Shown here: one piece after another, positions 27,641 through 36,836 of the stretch
How positions within the stretch are numbered: position 1 is the first letter of the stretch
Layout: every line of letters starts with the position of its first letter
DNA from: UMGS1781 sp964389545
GTDB taxonomy: Bacteria; Bacillota; Clostridia; TANB77; CAG-508
DNA: 64,000 bases
Reading direction: 5' to 3'
NCBI GenBank assembly: GCA_964389545.1
Contig: CAYMDN010000002.1
Span: 3,441-67,440, forward strand
Made by a program: the position numbers and the translations under genes
The notes under the pieces: model-generated
The model's input: the letters and a program-made list of their open reading frames with translations, nothing else
What the model was told of the DNA's origin: nothing
Databases searched by the model: none

Positions 27641-28017
27641 TATTCTTTTTTATCTAAATTTTCTTTTTGATACACTTTTGTTGTCCATCTTTCCATGTAA
27701 TGTCTACGTATTATTGCTAGATTTGTAAACATTCTTCCAACAAATACTACGATTGCGGCTAAATATATATCTACATTTAATTTTACCCCTAGCCATGTTA
27801 AAAGCATTGATAATATTGCATTTCCAAAAAATCCTGATATGAATATTTTTAAATCAAAATTTCCTTTCAATACTGATGTTATTCCACCAAATACAGAATC
27901 TAATGCAGCTACAATTGCAATTGCAAGATAACTCGAATATGTATACGAAATTGTTGGTGCATTCATTCCAACAAGTGCTCCTAACACGCAACCAATTCCT
28001 ATTGCTACTAATACCAT
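27640..28017 (-). CDS. sbp: Small basic protein Sbp (DUF1290)
   Basis: 125 residues, almost all hydrophobic helices ending in a basic tail. IGCVLGALVGMNAP at the start, ALDSVFGGITSVLKG and GRMFTNLAIIRRH are characteristic of DUF1290. In Bacillus and Clostridia it lies between divIB/DUF881 genes and ftsA-ftsZ. Here it ends the operon and no ftsA or ftsZ follows. Its start codon overlaps the stop of the DUF881 gene by one base. Exact function is unknown. Confidence 0.88.
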   Translation of the reverse strand: MVLVAIGIGCVLGALVGMNAPTISYTYSSYLAIAIVAALDSVFGGITSVLKGNFDLKIFISGFFGNAILSMLLTWLGVKLNVDIYLAAIVVFVGRMFTNLAIIRRHYMERWTTKVYQKENLDKKE

Positions 28018-28700
28018 TAATCTTCCTCCTTTACATATTCAAAATCTAGCGATTTATTATATGCGTATATTGTTATCAAATTTGATTTTTCTAATGTAGC
28101 CTGTAATCCTGCTGCTATTTTTACATCAATATACCCATATCTTTTTTGTGCCACACCACTCTCCAAATGAGAAGTGTTTCCTATCGCTTTAATTACAAAT
28201 GGTTCCCCTATTCTGTTTCCACTTACTGTAATATATTTATCTTCCAAATCTGCTATATATGTTTCATAAACTATTCTTTGATCATTTAGCGAAATAGCTT
28301 CAGCTCCAGCATTTTTTAATAAATTTATAAGTTCTAACAAATCTCGAGCATGAACTTTGTTTTTATCAGATTCCATAGTAATTATGACACCTTCGCCATT
28401 AACCTGCTTTGTTCCAAGCAGATTTTCTGTTTTTTCCAATTCTCCAACCAATAAATCATATGCTTCTTGTCCTGATTCAATTAATTCATTTGTTTTAATT
28501 ATTTCAGTTTCTGTCTCATCTATTTGAGTTTGCAATGTTTGAATTTCTGTTTCTAATTGGTCTCTTCTCATACTTGCAAATTCACCAACATTTATCTGTT
28601 TAATTGTCTTTATTTGAACAAATATAACCATAGTTAATATGAAGAACATTATTCCTATAGTTACTGCCATTACTTCTTTTCCTTTTCCTTTTTTATTCAT
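28017..28700 (-). CDS. DUF881 protein (second copy)
   Basis: 227 residues: a short basic start, one membrane helix (~9-28), a coiled coil (~45-95, SMRRDQLETEIQTLQTQIDE in part) and the DUF881 globular domain with GVIITMESD, LLELINLLKNAGAEAISLNDQRI and TYIADLED-VSGNRIGEPFVIKAIG elements. The family (YlxW/YlxX-like) accompanies divIB in Firmicutes and is presumed to act in division at the membrane. It follows its paralogue with an 8-base gap. Confidence 0.88.
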   Translation of the reverse strand: MNKKGKGKEVMAVTIGIMFFILTMVIFVQIKTIKQINVGEFASMRRDQLETEIQTLQTQIDETETEIIKTNELIESGQEAYDLLVGELEKTENLLGTKQVNGEGVIITMESDKNKVHARDLLELINLLKNAGAEAISLNDQRIVYETYIADLEDKYITVSGNRIGEPFVIKAIGNTSHLESGVAQKRYGYIDVKIAAGLQATLEKSNLITIYAYNKSLDFEYVKEED

Positions 28701-28708
28701 CCTTCATA

Positions 28709-29443
28709 TCACCTCTTCATATATTCATATTGATATACCCCTTCATATTTAGGTATTGTTATATCTTTGCTTTTCTCTGTACTAACAATTACACCATCGC
28801 TTTTCATTAAATCTAAATATCCTTGAGTTCTATTTAATGCAAAATAAAGATGTGCAGGATATCCTATTGCTTTTATTTCAATTGGTACACTAACAATTTC
28901 ATCGTTAATTCTTAATATATTTCCATCACATAATATTGATGTTGTACCAACAATTCTTTTTTCATTAATAGATACCGCATCTGCTCCTGCATTATATAGT
29001 TCATTTACTATTTGCAATAAATCTCCTTCATGAACTAATAATTGATTTGCATCTATTATAACTTCATCTAAATTTACTTCTCTGTTGTCATCCAACTTGA
29101 TTATTATTCCTTCACCTTTAACTTCTGTAAGTCCTAATAATTTGTTATTATGCTTAATTTGCTCATTCATAATTCCATAAGATTCATCATCCTGTGCCAT
29201 CTGATCCTGCATAATATTTAATTTGTTTTTTACCTCATCTTTTACTTTACGTACATCTTTTAATTCTTGTCTTTTACGCAAAACCTGTTCTACTAAATCT
29301 GCATTGTCATTTATATTTATTCCTTCATTTTCAGTAATTAAATTTACAGATTTAATTTGGATACATATTCCTATTGTAACTGCAAAACAGACTAATCCAA
29401 GTATAATTGCTGTTTTGTTTTTTTCTAATAATGTACTTCTCAT
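28709..29443 (-). CDS. DUF881 protein (first copy)
   Basis: 244 residues with the same layout as the next gene: membrane helix (~12-29), coiled coil, then the DUF881 domain (GEGIIIKLDDN, LLQIVNELYNAGADAVSINEKRI, IEIKAIGYPAHL). The two copies differ enough to be an old duplication, as in many Firmicutes. Lies between divIB and the second copy, 13 bases after divIB. Confidence 0.88.
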   Translation of the reverse strand: MRSTLLEKNKTAIILGLVCFAVTIGICIQIKSVNLITENEGININDNADLVEQVLRKRQELKDVRKVKDEVKNKLNIMQDQMAQDDESYGIMNEQIKHNNKLLGLTEVKGEGIIIKLDDNREVNLDEVIIDANQLLVHEGDLLQIVNELYNAGADAVSINEKRIVGTTSILCDGNILRINDEIVSVPIEIKAIGYPAHLYFALNRTQGYLDLMKSDGVIVSTEKSKDITIPKYEGVYQYEYMKR

Positions 29444-29456
29444 ATTTTCTCCCTTC

Positions 29457-30242
29457 TTATGGAATTGAAAAGCTCTCTATAAAGGATACCCTATTCTTAA
29501 TTAAAATTGTTCCCTCTTTTCCTTCTGTCTTTTTTAATACCTCTACGATATTTAAAATTTTTACATTTAAATTAGAAATGTCACCAAATTCAATTGTTTT
29601 CTTTTGTGTTGGCATTTTTATTATATAGTCTCTTTCATCTTCAATATTTATTTCTGTTATTAAATTTGCTATTCCTTGAGATCTGGATGCCTCAACTATT
29701 TTTATTATCTCATCTAATTTTCTTAAATCTTTTAATTCTAACCTTTGCCCAGGTATAATTTCTTTGCTACTATAGTTTGCAAGAATTGGTAATTCTACAG
29801 GAGTCTCACTAATCTCTAAAATATATCCTTGATTATCTATATACGCATACTTATTATCATATTGTAGCATATATGTTGCTACTCTTTCTTCAACTTTAAT
29901 ATGTATTTCACCATTTAGTTTTTTTATAATTTTAACATTTTCTATATATGGTAGTGTTTTAATATTTTCTGCTATTGTGCGTTTACTCTTTCTTAATCTG
30001 TTCTCTCCAATTTGCAAAGTCGATGCTTGTACAATTTCTTCTGAAGATAATTTCTCGTTATTTTCTACCATAATGCTTTTTATATCAAATATACTAGACG
30101 TTAAAAACAATATTATAGCTATAATAACTATAAGTATAATTACTATCAATAATGTAATAAGTCTTATTTTTTTCTGTCTTTGGGTAATTTTTTTATTCGT
30201 CTTTTTTTTAGCTTTCTTTTTTGCTTTTGTTTTCTGGACCAT
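29457..30242 (-). CDS. divIB: Cell division protein DivIB/FtsQ
   Basis: 261 residues: a very basic cytoplasmic start (KTKAKKKAKKKTNKKITQR), one membrane helix (~29-50), a POTRA domain (IFDIKSIMVENNEKLSSEEI, VKIIKKLNGEIHIKVEERVA in parts) and the C-terminal FtsQ domain. DivIB stabilises the FtsL-DivIC-PBP division complex. Preceded by murA and followed by DUF881-DUF881-sbp, the normal Clostridia order. AAGGAG site before the ATG. Confidence 0.93.
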   Translation of the reverse strand: MVQKTKAKKKAKKKTNKKITQRQKKIRLITLLIVIILIVIIAIILFLTSSIFDIKSIMVENNEKLSSEEIVQASTLQIGENRLRKSKRTIAENIKTLPYIENVKIIKKLNGEIHIKVEERVATYMLQYDNKYAYIDNQGYILEISETPVELPILANYSSKEIIPGQRLELKDLRKLDEIIKIVEASRSQGIANLITEINIEDERDYIIKMPTQKKTIEFGDISNLNVKILNIVEVLKKTEGKEGTILIKNRVSFIESFSIP

Positions 30243-30271
30243 TTAAAACTCCTTCAATTCATAATAGATTC

Positions 30272-30307
30272 GTATGTTTTAAAGTAATGTCTTCCTTTAA
30301 AACATAC
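30272..30307 (-). repeat. 12-bp inverted repeat between murA and divIB
   Basis: GTATGTTTTAAA (30272-30283) pairs perfectly with TTTAAAACATAC (30296-30307). No T-run follows on the minus strand, so partial termination or RNA processing within the operon is more likely than full termination. Confidence 0.6.
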
Positions 30308-30323
30308 TTACAATCTTTATAAA

Positions 30324-31571
30324 TTAGTATTTTGTAATACTAGCTCCCAATTCAGTTAGTTTTTTATCTAAGTTTTCATATCCTCTTAATATTAATTCTA
30401 TATTATTTATTTCAGTTGTTCCTTTTGCTACTAACGCTGCTACACACATTGCTGCTCCGCCTCTTAAATCTGTTGCAGTTACACTCGTTCCTATTAATTT
30501 TCTTGTTCCCCTTATTACTGCTGTTCGACCTTCAACTGTAATTTTGGCTCCCATTCTTTTCAGCTCATTAATAAATTTATATCTGTTTTCGAAGATATTT
30601 TCTATTACAACAGATGTACCTTTTGCAGATGTTAACATCGCTACAAAAATTGCCTGCATATCTGTAGGAAAACCTGGATGTGGCATTGTTTTTATATCAA
30701 TTGCCTTTAATCTTCTCGGAGCATCTAAAATTACCCTATTTTTTTCACTTATTATTTTGCAGTTACTTTCTTGTAATTTACACAAAATAGGATTTATATG
30801 CTCCTGAATTGTATTATTTAATACAATTTCTCCACCAGTTATAGCTGTCATACATAGGAGTGTACCAGCCTCAATTCTATCTGGCATAATGTTGTAGCTA
30901 ACATCTTTTAGTTTCTTAACTCCCTGTATTTTTATGATGTTTGTTCCTGCTCCTTGTATCTTTCCTCCCATTTTATTTAAAAAATTTTGTAAATCTACAA
31001 TTTCAGGTTCCATTGCTGCATTTGAAATTACAGTTTCCCCTTCTGCCATAACCGCTGCCATCATTACATTTTCAGTAGCTCCAACAGATGGAAAATCCAA
31101 GTGTACATTTGCCCCTATTATTTTATCACAATAGCATCTAATAAATCCAGCTTTTTCTTCAATTTTTATTCCTAATTTCTTTAACCCTTTTAAATGTAAA
31201 TCTATAGGTCTTGCTCCTATCTCACATCCACCTGGATATGAAAATACTGCATTTTTAAATCTTCCTAAAATTGCTCCTGCCAAGACTACTGATGATCTGA
31301 TTTTTCTCATTAAATTTTCAGGAATCATTTGTCCTTTCATTTCACATGAATCTATAATTATTTTACCTTTTTTCTTTGTAGTTTTGCATCCTAAAATATG
31401 TAAAATTTCTAAAGTCGATTTTATATCATAAATGTCAGGAACATTATAAAGTGTTGCTTTACCACTATTTAAAATACTAGCTGCTATTATTGGAAGCGAA
31501 GCATTTTTTGATCCAGATACATATGTTTCTCCCTTTAACTTTTTTCCACCTTCTATTGCATAATATGACAT
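30324..31571 (-). CDS. murA: UDP-N-acetylglucosamine 1-carboxyvinyltransferase
   Basis: 415 residues from the ATG at 31571 (AAAGGAGG site); the longer open frame upstream has no site. Hallmarks: VSGSKNASLP (Lys-Asn pair), GGCEIGARPIDLH with the catalytic, fosfomycin-reactive Cys, and ATDLRGGAAMC near the end. It transfers enolpyruvate from PEP to UDP-GlcNAc, the first committed step of peptidoglycan synthesis. First gene of the murA-divIB-DUF881-DUF881-sbp operon. Confidence 0.97.
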   Translation of the reverse strand: MSYYAIEGGKKLKGETYVSGSKNASLPIIAASILNSGKATLYNVPDIYDIKSTLEILHILGCKTTKKKGKIIIDSCEMKGQMIPENLMRKIRSSVVLAGAILGRFKNAVFSYPGGCEIGARPIDLHLKGLKKLGIKIEEKAGFIRCYCDKIIGANVHLDFPSVGATENVMMAAVMAEGETVISNAAMEPEIVDLQNFLNKMGGKIQGAGTNIIKIQGVKKLKDVSYNIMPDRIEAGTLLCMTAITGGEIVLNNTIQEHINPILCKLQESNCKIISEKNRVILDAPRRLKAIDIKTMPHPGFPTDMQAIFVAMLTSAKGTSVVIENIFENRYKFINELKRMGAKITVEGRTAVIRGTRKLIGTSVTATDLRGGAAMCVAALVAKGTTEINNIELILRGYENLDKKLTELGASITKY

Positions 31572-31632
31572 TAAATACTCCTCCTTTACTAAATATATTA
31601 TGCAAAAATATAAATAAGGTGTGTACAAAAAA

Positions 31633-31650
31633 GAAGCTCATATGAGCTTC
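31633..31650 (-). terminator. Terminator of the 108-residue protein gene
   Basis: GAAGCTCA (31633-31640) pairs with TGAGCTTC (31643-31650), followed by six T on the minus strand. Confidence 0.75.
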
Positions 31651-31652
31651 CT

Positions 31653-31979
31653 TTATTTTTTTGAATAGATTATTTCTCTATATCTTTTTAACACAGCTTT
31701 CTGCTCTTCTATTTGACTTTCATACAGCTTAATAACCTCGTCTAATTCTTCATCTGTAAGTTCTTGTATTTTTATCTGTTTTTCAGTTAATTTTCTTTGT
31801 AACGCCATAGTATCAGAAATGTGTATTTTTTCTTTAAATGTGTTTTCACTATTGTCTTCAATTTTCGATGTATTTTCATTCATAGTTGCTTGTTTCTTTT
31901 TAGGTATAAATTTGAAGAGCCATTTTCGAATTTTAGTAAATATATCATCTTTTGCAATTTGCGGTAAATTATTATTCAT
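31653..31979 (-). CDS. Hypothetical protein, 108 residues, coiled coil
   Basis: Charged protein with a basic patch (KFIPKKKQ) and a C-terminal helix rich in Glu, Lys and Gln that looks like a coiled coil (LTDEELDEVIKLYESQIEEQ in part). It lies 22 bases after the pentapeptide-repeat protein gene and probably belongs to that operon. No family recognised. Confidence 0.7.
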   Translation of the reverse strand: MNNNLPQIAKDDIFTKIRKWLFKFIPKKKQATMNENTSKIEDNSENTFKEKIHISDTMALQRKLTEKQIKIQELTDEELDEVIKLYESQIEEQKAVLKRYREIIYSKK

Positions 31980-32001
31980 TTTATCCCCTTTTATCTTTAC
32001 G

Positions 32002-34063
32002 TTATTGTTGTTTTTCCTCTGGTGTATCTTTTTGCTTCTTTCCTTGTATTACTTGTTTTGCCATGCTTTCTACTTCATCCAATTCGCTTTTCTCATGTTG
32101 TAATTCTCTTAATCGATTTTCTTTTTCTAATCTTGTCATTCCTTCTGGTGTAATTTCACCTTTAATCACTTTTGCTAATGCTAACGACATAGTTTTTTGA
32201 CATACATATTCATTTGTAAGTCTTAAATATTGCCTTGCTAAACTTCTATGTTCATCTGTTATATCAACCATTTTTGCTTCTTTATCTGTAGGATTTTCTA
32301 AAAATCCCATTCTTTCACCTTCAGCAGGAATGTATGGTTTTCTATACGATCCTATTCTATCCATTTCTGCTCGTATATCCTTAGCAAGTTTTGGCATGCT
32401 ACTTATACCTGTGTTTTTAGCAATTCTAAACATTTCTCCTGTTCTGTTTAATATTTCCTGAGGCAATTGAGTTCCCACATTTCCAATTCCAAATATCGAT
32501 TTATATTCACTCATTGTAATACTGTGTGTAGAAACTTCCTTCATAAGCATTTCTGTTATTACTTTTTTTTCTTCTTTGCTGGCAAATCTCAATATATTAT
32601 CTATATTTCTTACATCTCTAATTGAAATTTTTCCAGAAACTAATTGATCTTTCTTTGCCTTTGCAGTTCTTATAAAAGTATTGCTATTTTTTTGAAGAGC
32701 CCTATTCAATTGTTCTTTAATACATGGAGACTCTCTAATTTCTGCAATAACTCTTTCCGCTTCTTGTGTAGTCATTTGAACTGTTTGTGCAAATTGCTCT
32801 ATTGATACTCCAGCTTCAATAAATCTTTCGACAAACTCTATTCTTACATCTTTTTTTCCTGTATCTCTATGTATACCATCTTTATTTACATCATTTATAT
32901 CATAGCCTTGTTCATCATATCCCGTTCTATCATATCCAAGTCTGTCATAACCTTGTTCATTATAGCCTTCTATATCATATCCTTCAGGACTAAATTTAGT
33001 TTGAGTTTCTCTATGGATTCCTTCTGCATTAAATCCATCTTTTCTATATCCTTCTAAATCATATTCTGTATTTGTATTTTTATGAATACCATCTTTATTA
33101 AATCCTAATTTATCAAAGCCTTCTCTATCTAGTCCACTTCTATTGTATCCTTCTCTATTATACCCTTCTGCATCAAATCCGAACCAGTCAAAACCTTCTG
33201 TATCATATTTTTGATTTGTATCTCGATGAATTCCCATTATGTCAAAACCATGTTTATTATATCCATCTGGTCCTATTTTTGCTCTTGTCACTCTATGGAT
33301 TCCTTTTTCATTGAATCCAGTTCTATCATAACCTTTCTCGTCAAAAGTCGTTTTAGTAATTCTATGAATTCCATCTTTGTCAAAACCACGGCTATCATAT
33401 CCTTCTGTATCATATATATCTTGTGTTTCTCTATTTATTCCTTCTCTATTAAATCCATTCTTATCATAACCTTCCGCATCGTATCCATCTTTATCATAGC
33501 CAGATCTATTTAACCCTTTTTTATCAAATCCTTTTCTATTTAATCCGTCTCTGTCATAACCTTCTGCATTGTAGCCTTCTGCATTGTAGCCTTCTGCGTC
33601 ATAGCCTTCTATATCAAATCCTTTTGAATTAAACTTAGTTCCTGTTTCTCTGTGAATTCCTTCTCTATTGAAATTTGTAATATGATGGTATCCTTCTCTA
33701 TCGTATCCTTCTCTATCATAGCCTGCTACATCAAAGCCACTTGAATCATATCTACTATTTGTTGCATTAAATAATCCGAGATCTTCTAAATCCTCTCTTG
33801 TTTAATCCATTTACGTCATATCCTTCTGGATCATACTTATCTTGAGTTTCTTTATGTATTCCATCTTCGTTGAACCCTTTTTTATCATAACCATCTCTAT
33901 CATAACCTAACATGTCATATCCGTCTTTATCATATTTATCATGGGTTTCTTTGTTTATTTCTTCTTCATTCCAGCCATATATATCATAACCATCTTCATC
34001 ATATATAGTGCCAGTTTTCAAATTTTTACCCATTTTATCCCATTCGTCCATTTGTACCCCCAT
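32002..34063 (-). CDS. Pentapeptide-period (GYDxx) repeat protein, interrupted by one in-frame CGG
   Basis: Starts at the ATG at 34063 (AAGGA site). Roughly residues 20-400 consist of a five-residue repeat G-(Y/F/I)-(D/N/H)-x-x (such as GYDREGYDRDGFNKDGIHRE), about 75 units, with GIHRET-x(4)-(Y/F)-(D/S/N) spacers recurring about every ten units. The first frame reaches CGG (33776-33778) after GFRRS and stops three codons later. Skipping C gives GGA and continues GLFNATNSRYDSSGFD into 590 more codons in the same repeat register; joined length 686 residues. The C-terminal ~280 residues are helical and charged. No signal peptide. Function unknown; femX-like and cls genes precede it on the same strand. 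Confidence 0.85.
33775..33778 (-). other. CGG +1 shift site in the pentapeptide-repeat gene
   Basis: Minus-strand context AGA TCT C GGA TTA TTT. Base 33778 is the C to skip. The repeat periodicity on both sides is conserved only when the shift is made, and the frame stays open through hundreds of repeat codons. Confidence 0.87.
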
Positions 34064-34079
34064 TTAATAATCCTTCTCT

Positions 34080-35132
34080 TTATTTTTTGCTTAGTTTATC
34101 GCGAAAATTTGTAACTTTTCTATATATTACTTGGCTTACATTAAATATAACATTCATTAATGGATTATATACAATGTATAATTCATTTACAAACTCTATA
34201 AAATCTCCATTAAATCCTTTTTTAAATTTGTATACACCATATTGTTGATCATCTTCAGATTTAAACCCAGATACTCCTCTAAAGTCGTATATATCGCAAC
34301 CTGATTCTTTTGCCCATTTTATCATTTCCCATTGTAGTAAGTAATTTGGCATTAAATTTCTATGCTCATTTGAACTACCTCCATATAAATACCAAACTTT
34401 ATTTCCATACTTTACTGGTAAAACCGCTGATATAACTTTGCCTTCGTATTCCGCAAGTATCAATTTTACATGTTCAGGTCCCATGCAGTCATATATCTTT
34501 TCAAAGTATTCTAATGGTCTTATAAAGAACTCGTCTCTTGACCCTGTTGTTTTCATTATTTCATGGAATATTTTTAAATCTTCCCTATTTCCTTCTCTAA
34601 TTGTCACTCCCTTTTTTGTAGCTAATCGTATATTATATCTAGTTTTTGAATGAAAAGATGCCAGTAATTCTTCCTCAGTTCTATCTTTTACATTCAATCT
34701 AAATACATATTTAGGTTGTATAACTTGGTTAATATTTTTTATGTTTGTTTTCATTTTATATCCAAGCTCTATCATTATTTTTTTAAATTCTTCATCATCT
34801 TTTGAAATATCTGGATCTAGCCTAAATATAAACGCCTTATACTTTTTTGCAATTTTTGTTGCCTCTTCTGTTAATTGTTTAAGTGTTTCTTTATCATGTT
34901 CATCACATACAAACCCTCTTCCTGCATACATGATATATCTATGGAAGATTGGAACCTTTCTTAGTAAAAGGCTCATACTTCCTTTGATATTACCATTTTC
35001 ATCTCTAACGATTGCAATTTCATTTACCCAATCAGTTTTTACTTTTGCCCATTCTGGAGATTGCAAAAAATGCGCTCTTTTATTACTTTCTATAAATTCT
35101 CTTAACTCTTGTTCATTCTCAACATTACTCAT
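34080..35132 (-). CDS. FemX/FemAB-family peptidoglycan bridge aminoacyltransferase
   Basis: 350 residues with two GNAT-like halves. Motifs: FLQSPEWAKVK at the N terminus, YAGRGFVCD, FHSKTRYNIRLATKKGV, and GGSSNEHRNLMPNYLLQWE followed by YDFRGVSG and FKKGFNGDFIEF, all diagnostic of Fem ligases. These enzymes add an amino acid from charged tRNA to the lipid II stem peptide. Which residue is added cannot be read. Gap of only 16 bases to the repeat protein gene downstream, 15 to cls upstream. Confidence 0.92.
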   Translation of the reverse strand: MSNVENEQELREFIESNKRAHFLQSPEWAKVKTDWVNEIAIVRDENGNIKGSMSLLLRKVPIFHRYIMYAGRGFVCDEHDKETLKQLTEEATKIAKKYKAFIFRLDPDISKDDEEFKKIMIELGYKMKTNIKNINQVIQPKYVFRLNVKDRTEEELLASFHSKTRYNIRLATKKGVTIREGNREDLKIFHEIMKTTGSRDEFFIRPLEYFEKIYDCMGPEHVKLILAEYEGKVISAVLPVKYGNKVWYLYGGSSNEHRNLMPNYLLQWEMIKWAKESGCDIYDFRGVSGFKSEDDQQYGVYKFKKGFNGDFIEFVNELYIVYNPLMNVIFNVSQVIYRKVTNFRDKLSKK

Positions 35133-35147
35133 TTTCTATCCTTTCAT

Positions 35148-36671
35148 TTACATTAATGGCGCAAATATTCTTAATACTGCTTGCCATAGTGATTTAAAGA
35201 ACCCAACTTTATGATCTTCAAGTGTAATTTCCTTACTTTTCTCTAAAGTTTCTAGTACATCTTTTTTTATCTTTGATACAACTTTACTATCGAATATATA
35301 TGTACCACATTCAAAGTGCAAATATAAGCTTCTGTAATCTAAATTTAAGGTACCTACTGTTGCAATTTTATCATCACAAAGAAATACCTTTGCATGTATA
35401 AATCCTGGTGTATATTCATATATCTTTATCCCATCTCTTAATAGCATATCATAATATGACTTCGTTAATGTATTAACTATCTTTTTATCTGGAATTCCTG
35501 GTGTTACAATCCTAATATCTACTCCTCTTCTCTGTGCAAGAGATAATGCTGATATCATTTCATTATCAATTATTAAATATGGTGTAAATATATAAACGTA
35601 TTTCTTTGCTTGATTTATAATATTTAGATAAACATTTTCTCCAACAAGTTCATCATCTAATGGATATTCTCCATATGGAGCAATGTATCCATCATATTTA
35701 GATACATCAATATCTTTTGGTTTAAACCTTCTGTAATCTTCATCTTCCTTTTTATATGCATTCCATATATTTAAAAACATCACCGTAAAGTTCCAAACAG
35801 CTTCACCTTTTATCATTATTCCATTATCTTTCCAATGTCCAAATCTCTCTTCTTTGTTAATATACTCATCTGCTAAGTTAATTCCTCCACTGAATGCAAC
35901 TTTTCCGTCTATTACAAGTATTTTCCTGTGATCTCTATTATTCATAAATACAGAAATAAATGGAATTAGTTTGTTAAATGCTACACACTTGATTCCCATT
36001 TTATTTAATTTTTTGTAATATCTATTTGGTAATGTATGTATTGTTCCAACATCATCATAGATTACTCTAACATCCACACCTTCAGTAACTTTTTTCTCCA
36101 ATATGTCTAGTATACCTTGCCACATTTCTCCTTCTGCTATTATAAAGTATTCTATAAATATAAATCTCTTTGCCTTTTTTAGTTCTTCTAAAATAGCTTC
36201 ATATGTTTCTTCTCCACTAGGATAATATGTAAGTCCTGAATTTCTATATACAGGATATCCAACATAATTTGAAATATATTTAAGCTGCCCTTGTACATCT
36301 TCGTCTTCTTCTGCAATTTCTTTTAATACTTTATTATTTTGCTTAAAATATTTCTTTTCTTCTTCTTTGTTTGTATATATACGTTTTAATGTTGGTGTTG
36401 AATATAAATTTGCTCCAACTAAAACAAACAATATGCCTCCAAGAAGTGGAAATGTCATTATAATTATTATCCATGGAATTTTATTTGTAAGATGTTTTTC
36501 TCCTTTTATAATTGCTAATAAAACTAAAATACTAATTACTTTTAGTATTATATCAATTACAATAGAGAATTTACTAAAGTTACTTATTAGTTCAATTAGC
36601 CAAATAGCTTGAATTAATATACTGATTATAATTATTCCTATTCTACTAAACAATAATTTAAATAATTTCAT
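35148..36671 (-). CDS. cls: Cardiolipin synthase
   Basis: 507 residues: two N-terminal membrane helices, a PLDc_N-like segment (PWIIIIMTFPLLGGILFVL), then two phospholipase D motifs, HRKILVIDGKVAFSGG and HAKVFLCDDKIATVGTLN, each with H-x-K-x4-D. It condenses phosphatidylglycerol to cardiolipin in the membrane. Length and order match the Firmicutes enzyme. It starts the transcript that continues into femX-like and repeat-protein genes. Confidence 0.95.
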   Translation of the reverse strand: MKLFKLLFSRIGIIIISILIQAIWLIELISNFSKFSIVIDIILKVISILVLLAIIKGEKHLTNKIPWIIIIMTFPLLGGILFVLVGANLYSTPTLKRIYTNKEEEKKYFKQNNKVLKEIAEEDEDVQGQLKYISNYVGYPVYRNSGLTYYPSGEETYEAILEELKKAKRFIFIEYFIIAEGEMWQGILDILEKKVTEGVDVRVIYDDVGTIHTLPNRYYKKLNKMGIKCVAFNKLIPFISVFMNNRDHRKILVIDGKVAFSGGINLADEYINKEERFGHWKDNGIMIKGEAVWNFTVMFLNIWNAYKKEDEDYRRFKPKDIDVSKYDGYIAPYGEYPLDDELVGENVYLNIINQAKKYVYIFTPYLIIDNEMISALSLAQRRGVDIRIVTPGIPDKKIVNTLTKSYYDMLLRDGIKIYEYTPGFIHAKVFLCDDKIATVGTLNLDYRSLYLHFECGTYIFDSKVVSKIKKDVLETLEKSKEITLEDHKVGFFKSLWQAVLRIFAPLM

Positions 36672-36753
36672 TTGTATCCCTCACATTTGGAGTTATTATA
36701 TCATAAAAAAGTTGTTTTTTTCAATAAAAAACATTTCAACATATATTTTTTAT

Positions 36754-36783
36754 TATGTTATACCTTCTTAGAAGTATAACATA
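36754..36783. repeat. Stem-loop in the cls upstream region
   Basis: TATGTTATAC (36754-36763) plus TTC pairs with GAAGTATAACATA (36771-36783) with one bulged C. No T-run follows. It lies between cls and the DUF5305 terminator and could be an operator or leader element of cls. Confidence 0.5.
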
Positions 36784-36791
36784 TAAAAGCA

Positions 36792-36820
36792 AAACGAGAA
36801 TGATAATAACATTCTCGTTT
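36792..36820 (-). terminator. Terminator of the SipW/DUF5305 operon
   Basis: AAACGAGAATG (36792-36802) pairs perfectly with CATTCTCGTTT (36810-36820); a T-rich stretch follows on the minus strand. Confidence 0.8.
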
Positions 36821-36836
36821 AATTTTTATAATATTA

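Noticed and set aside
32002..34063. Two separate genes at the repeat locus
   Set aside because: The second frame has no ribosome binding site or start near the break, and the repeat register continues across the CGG join.
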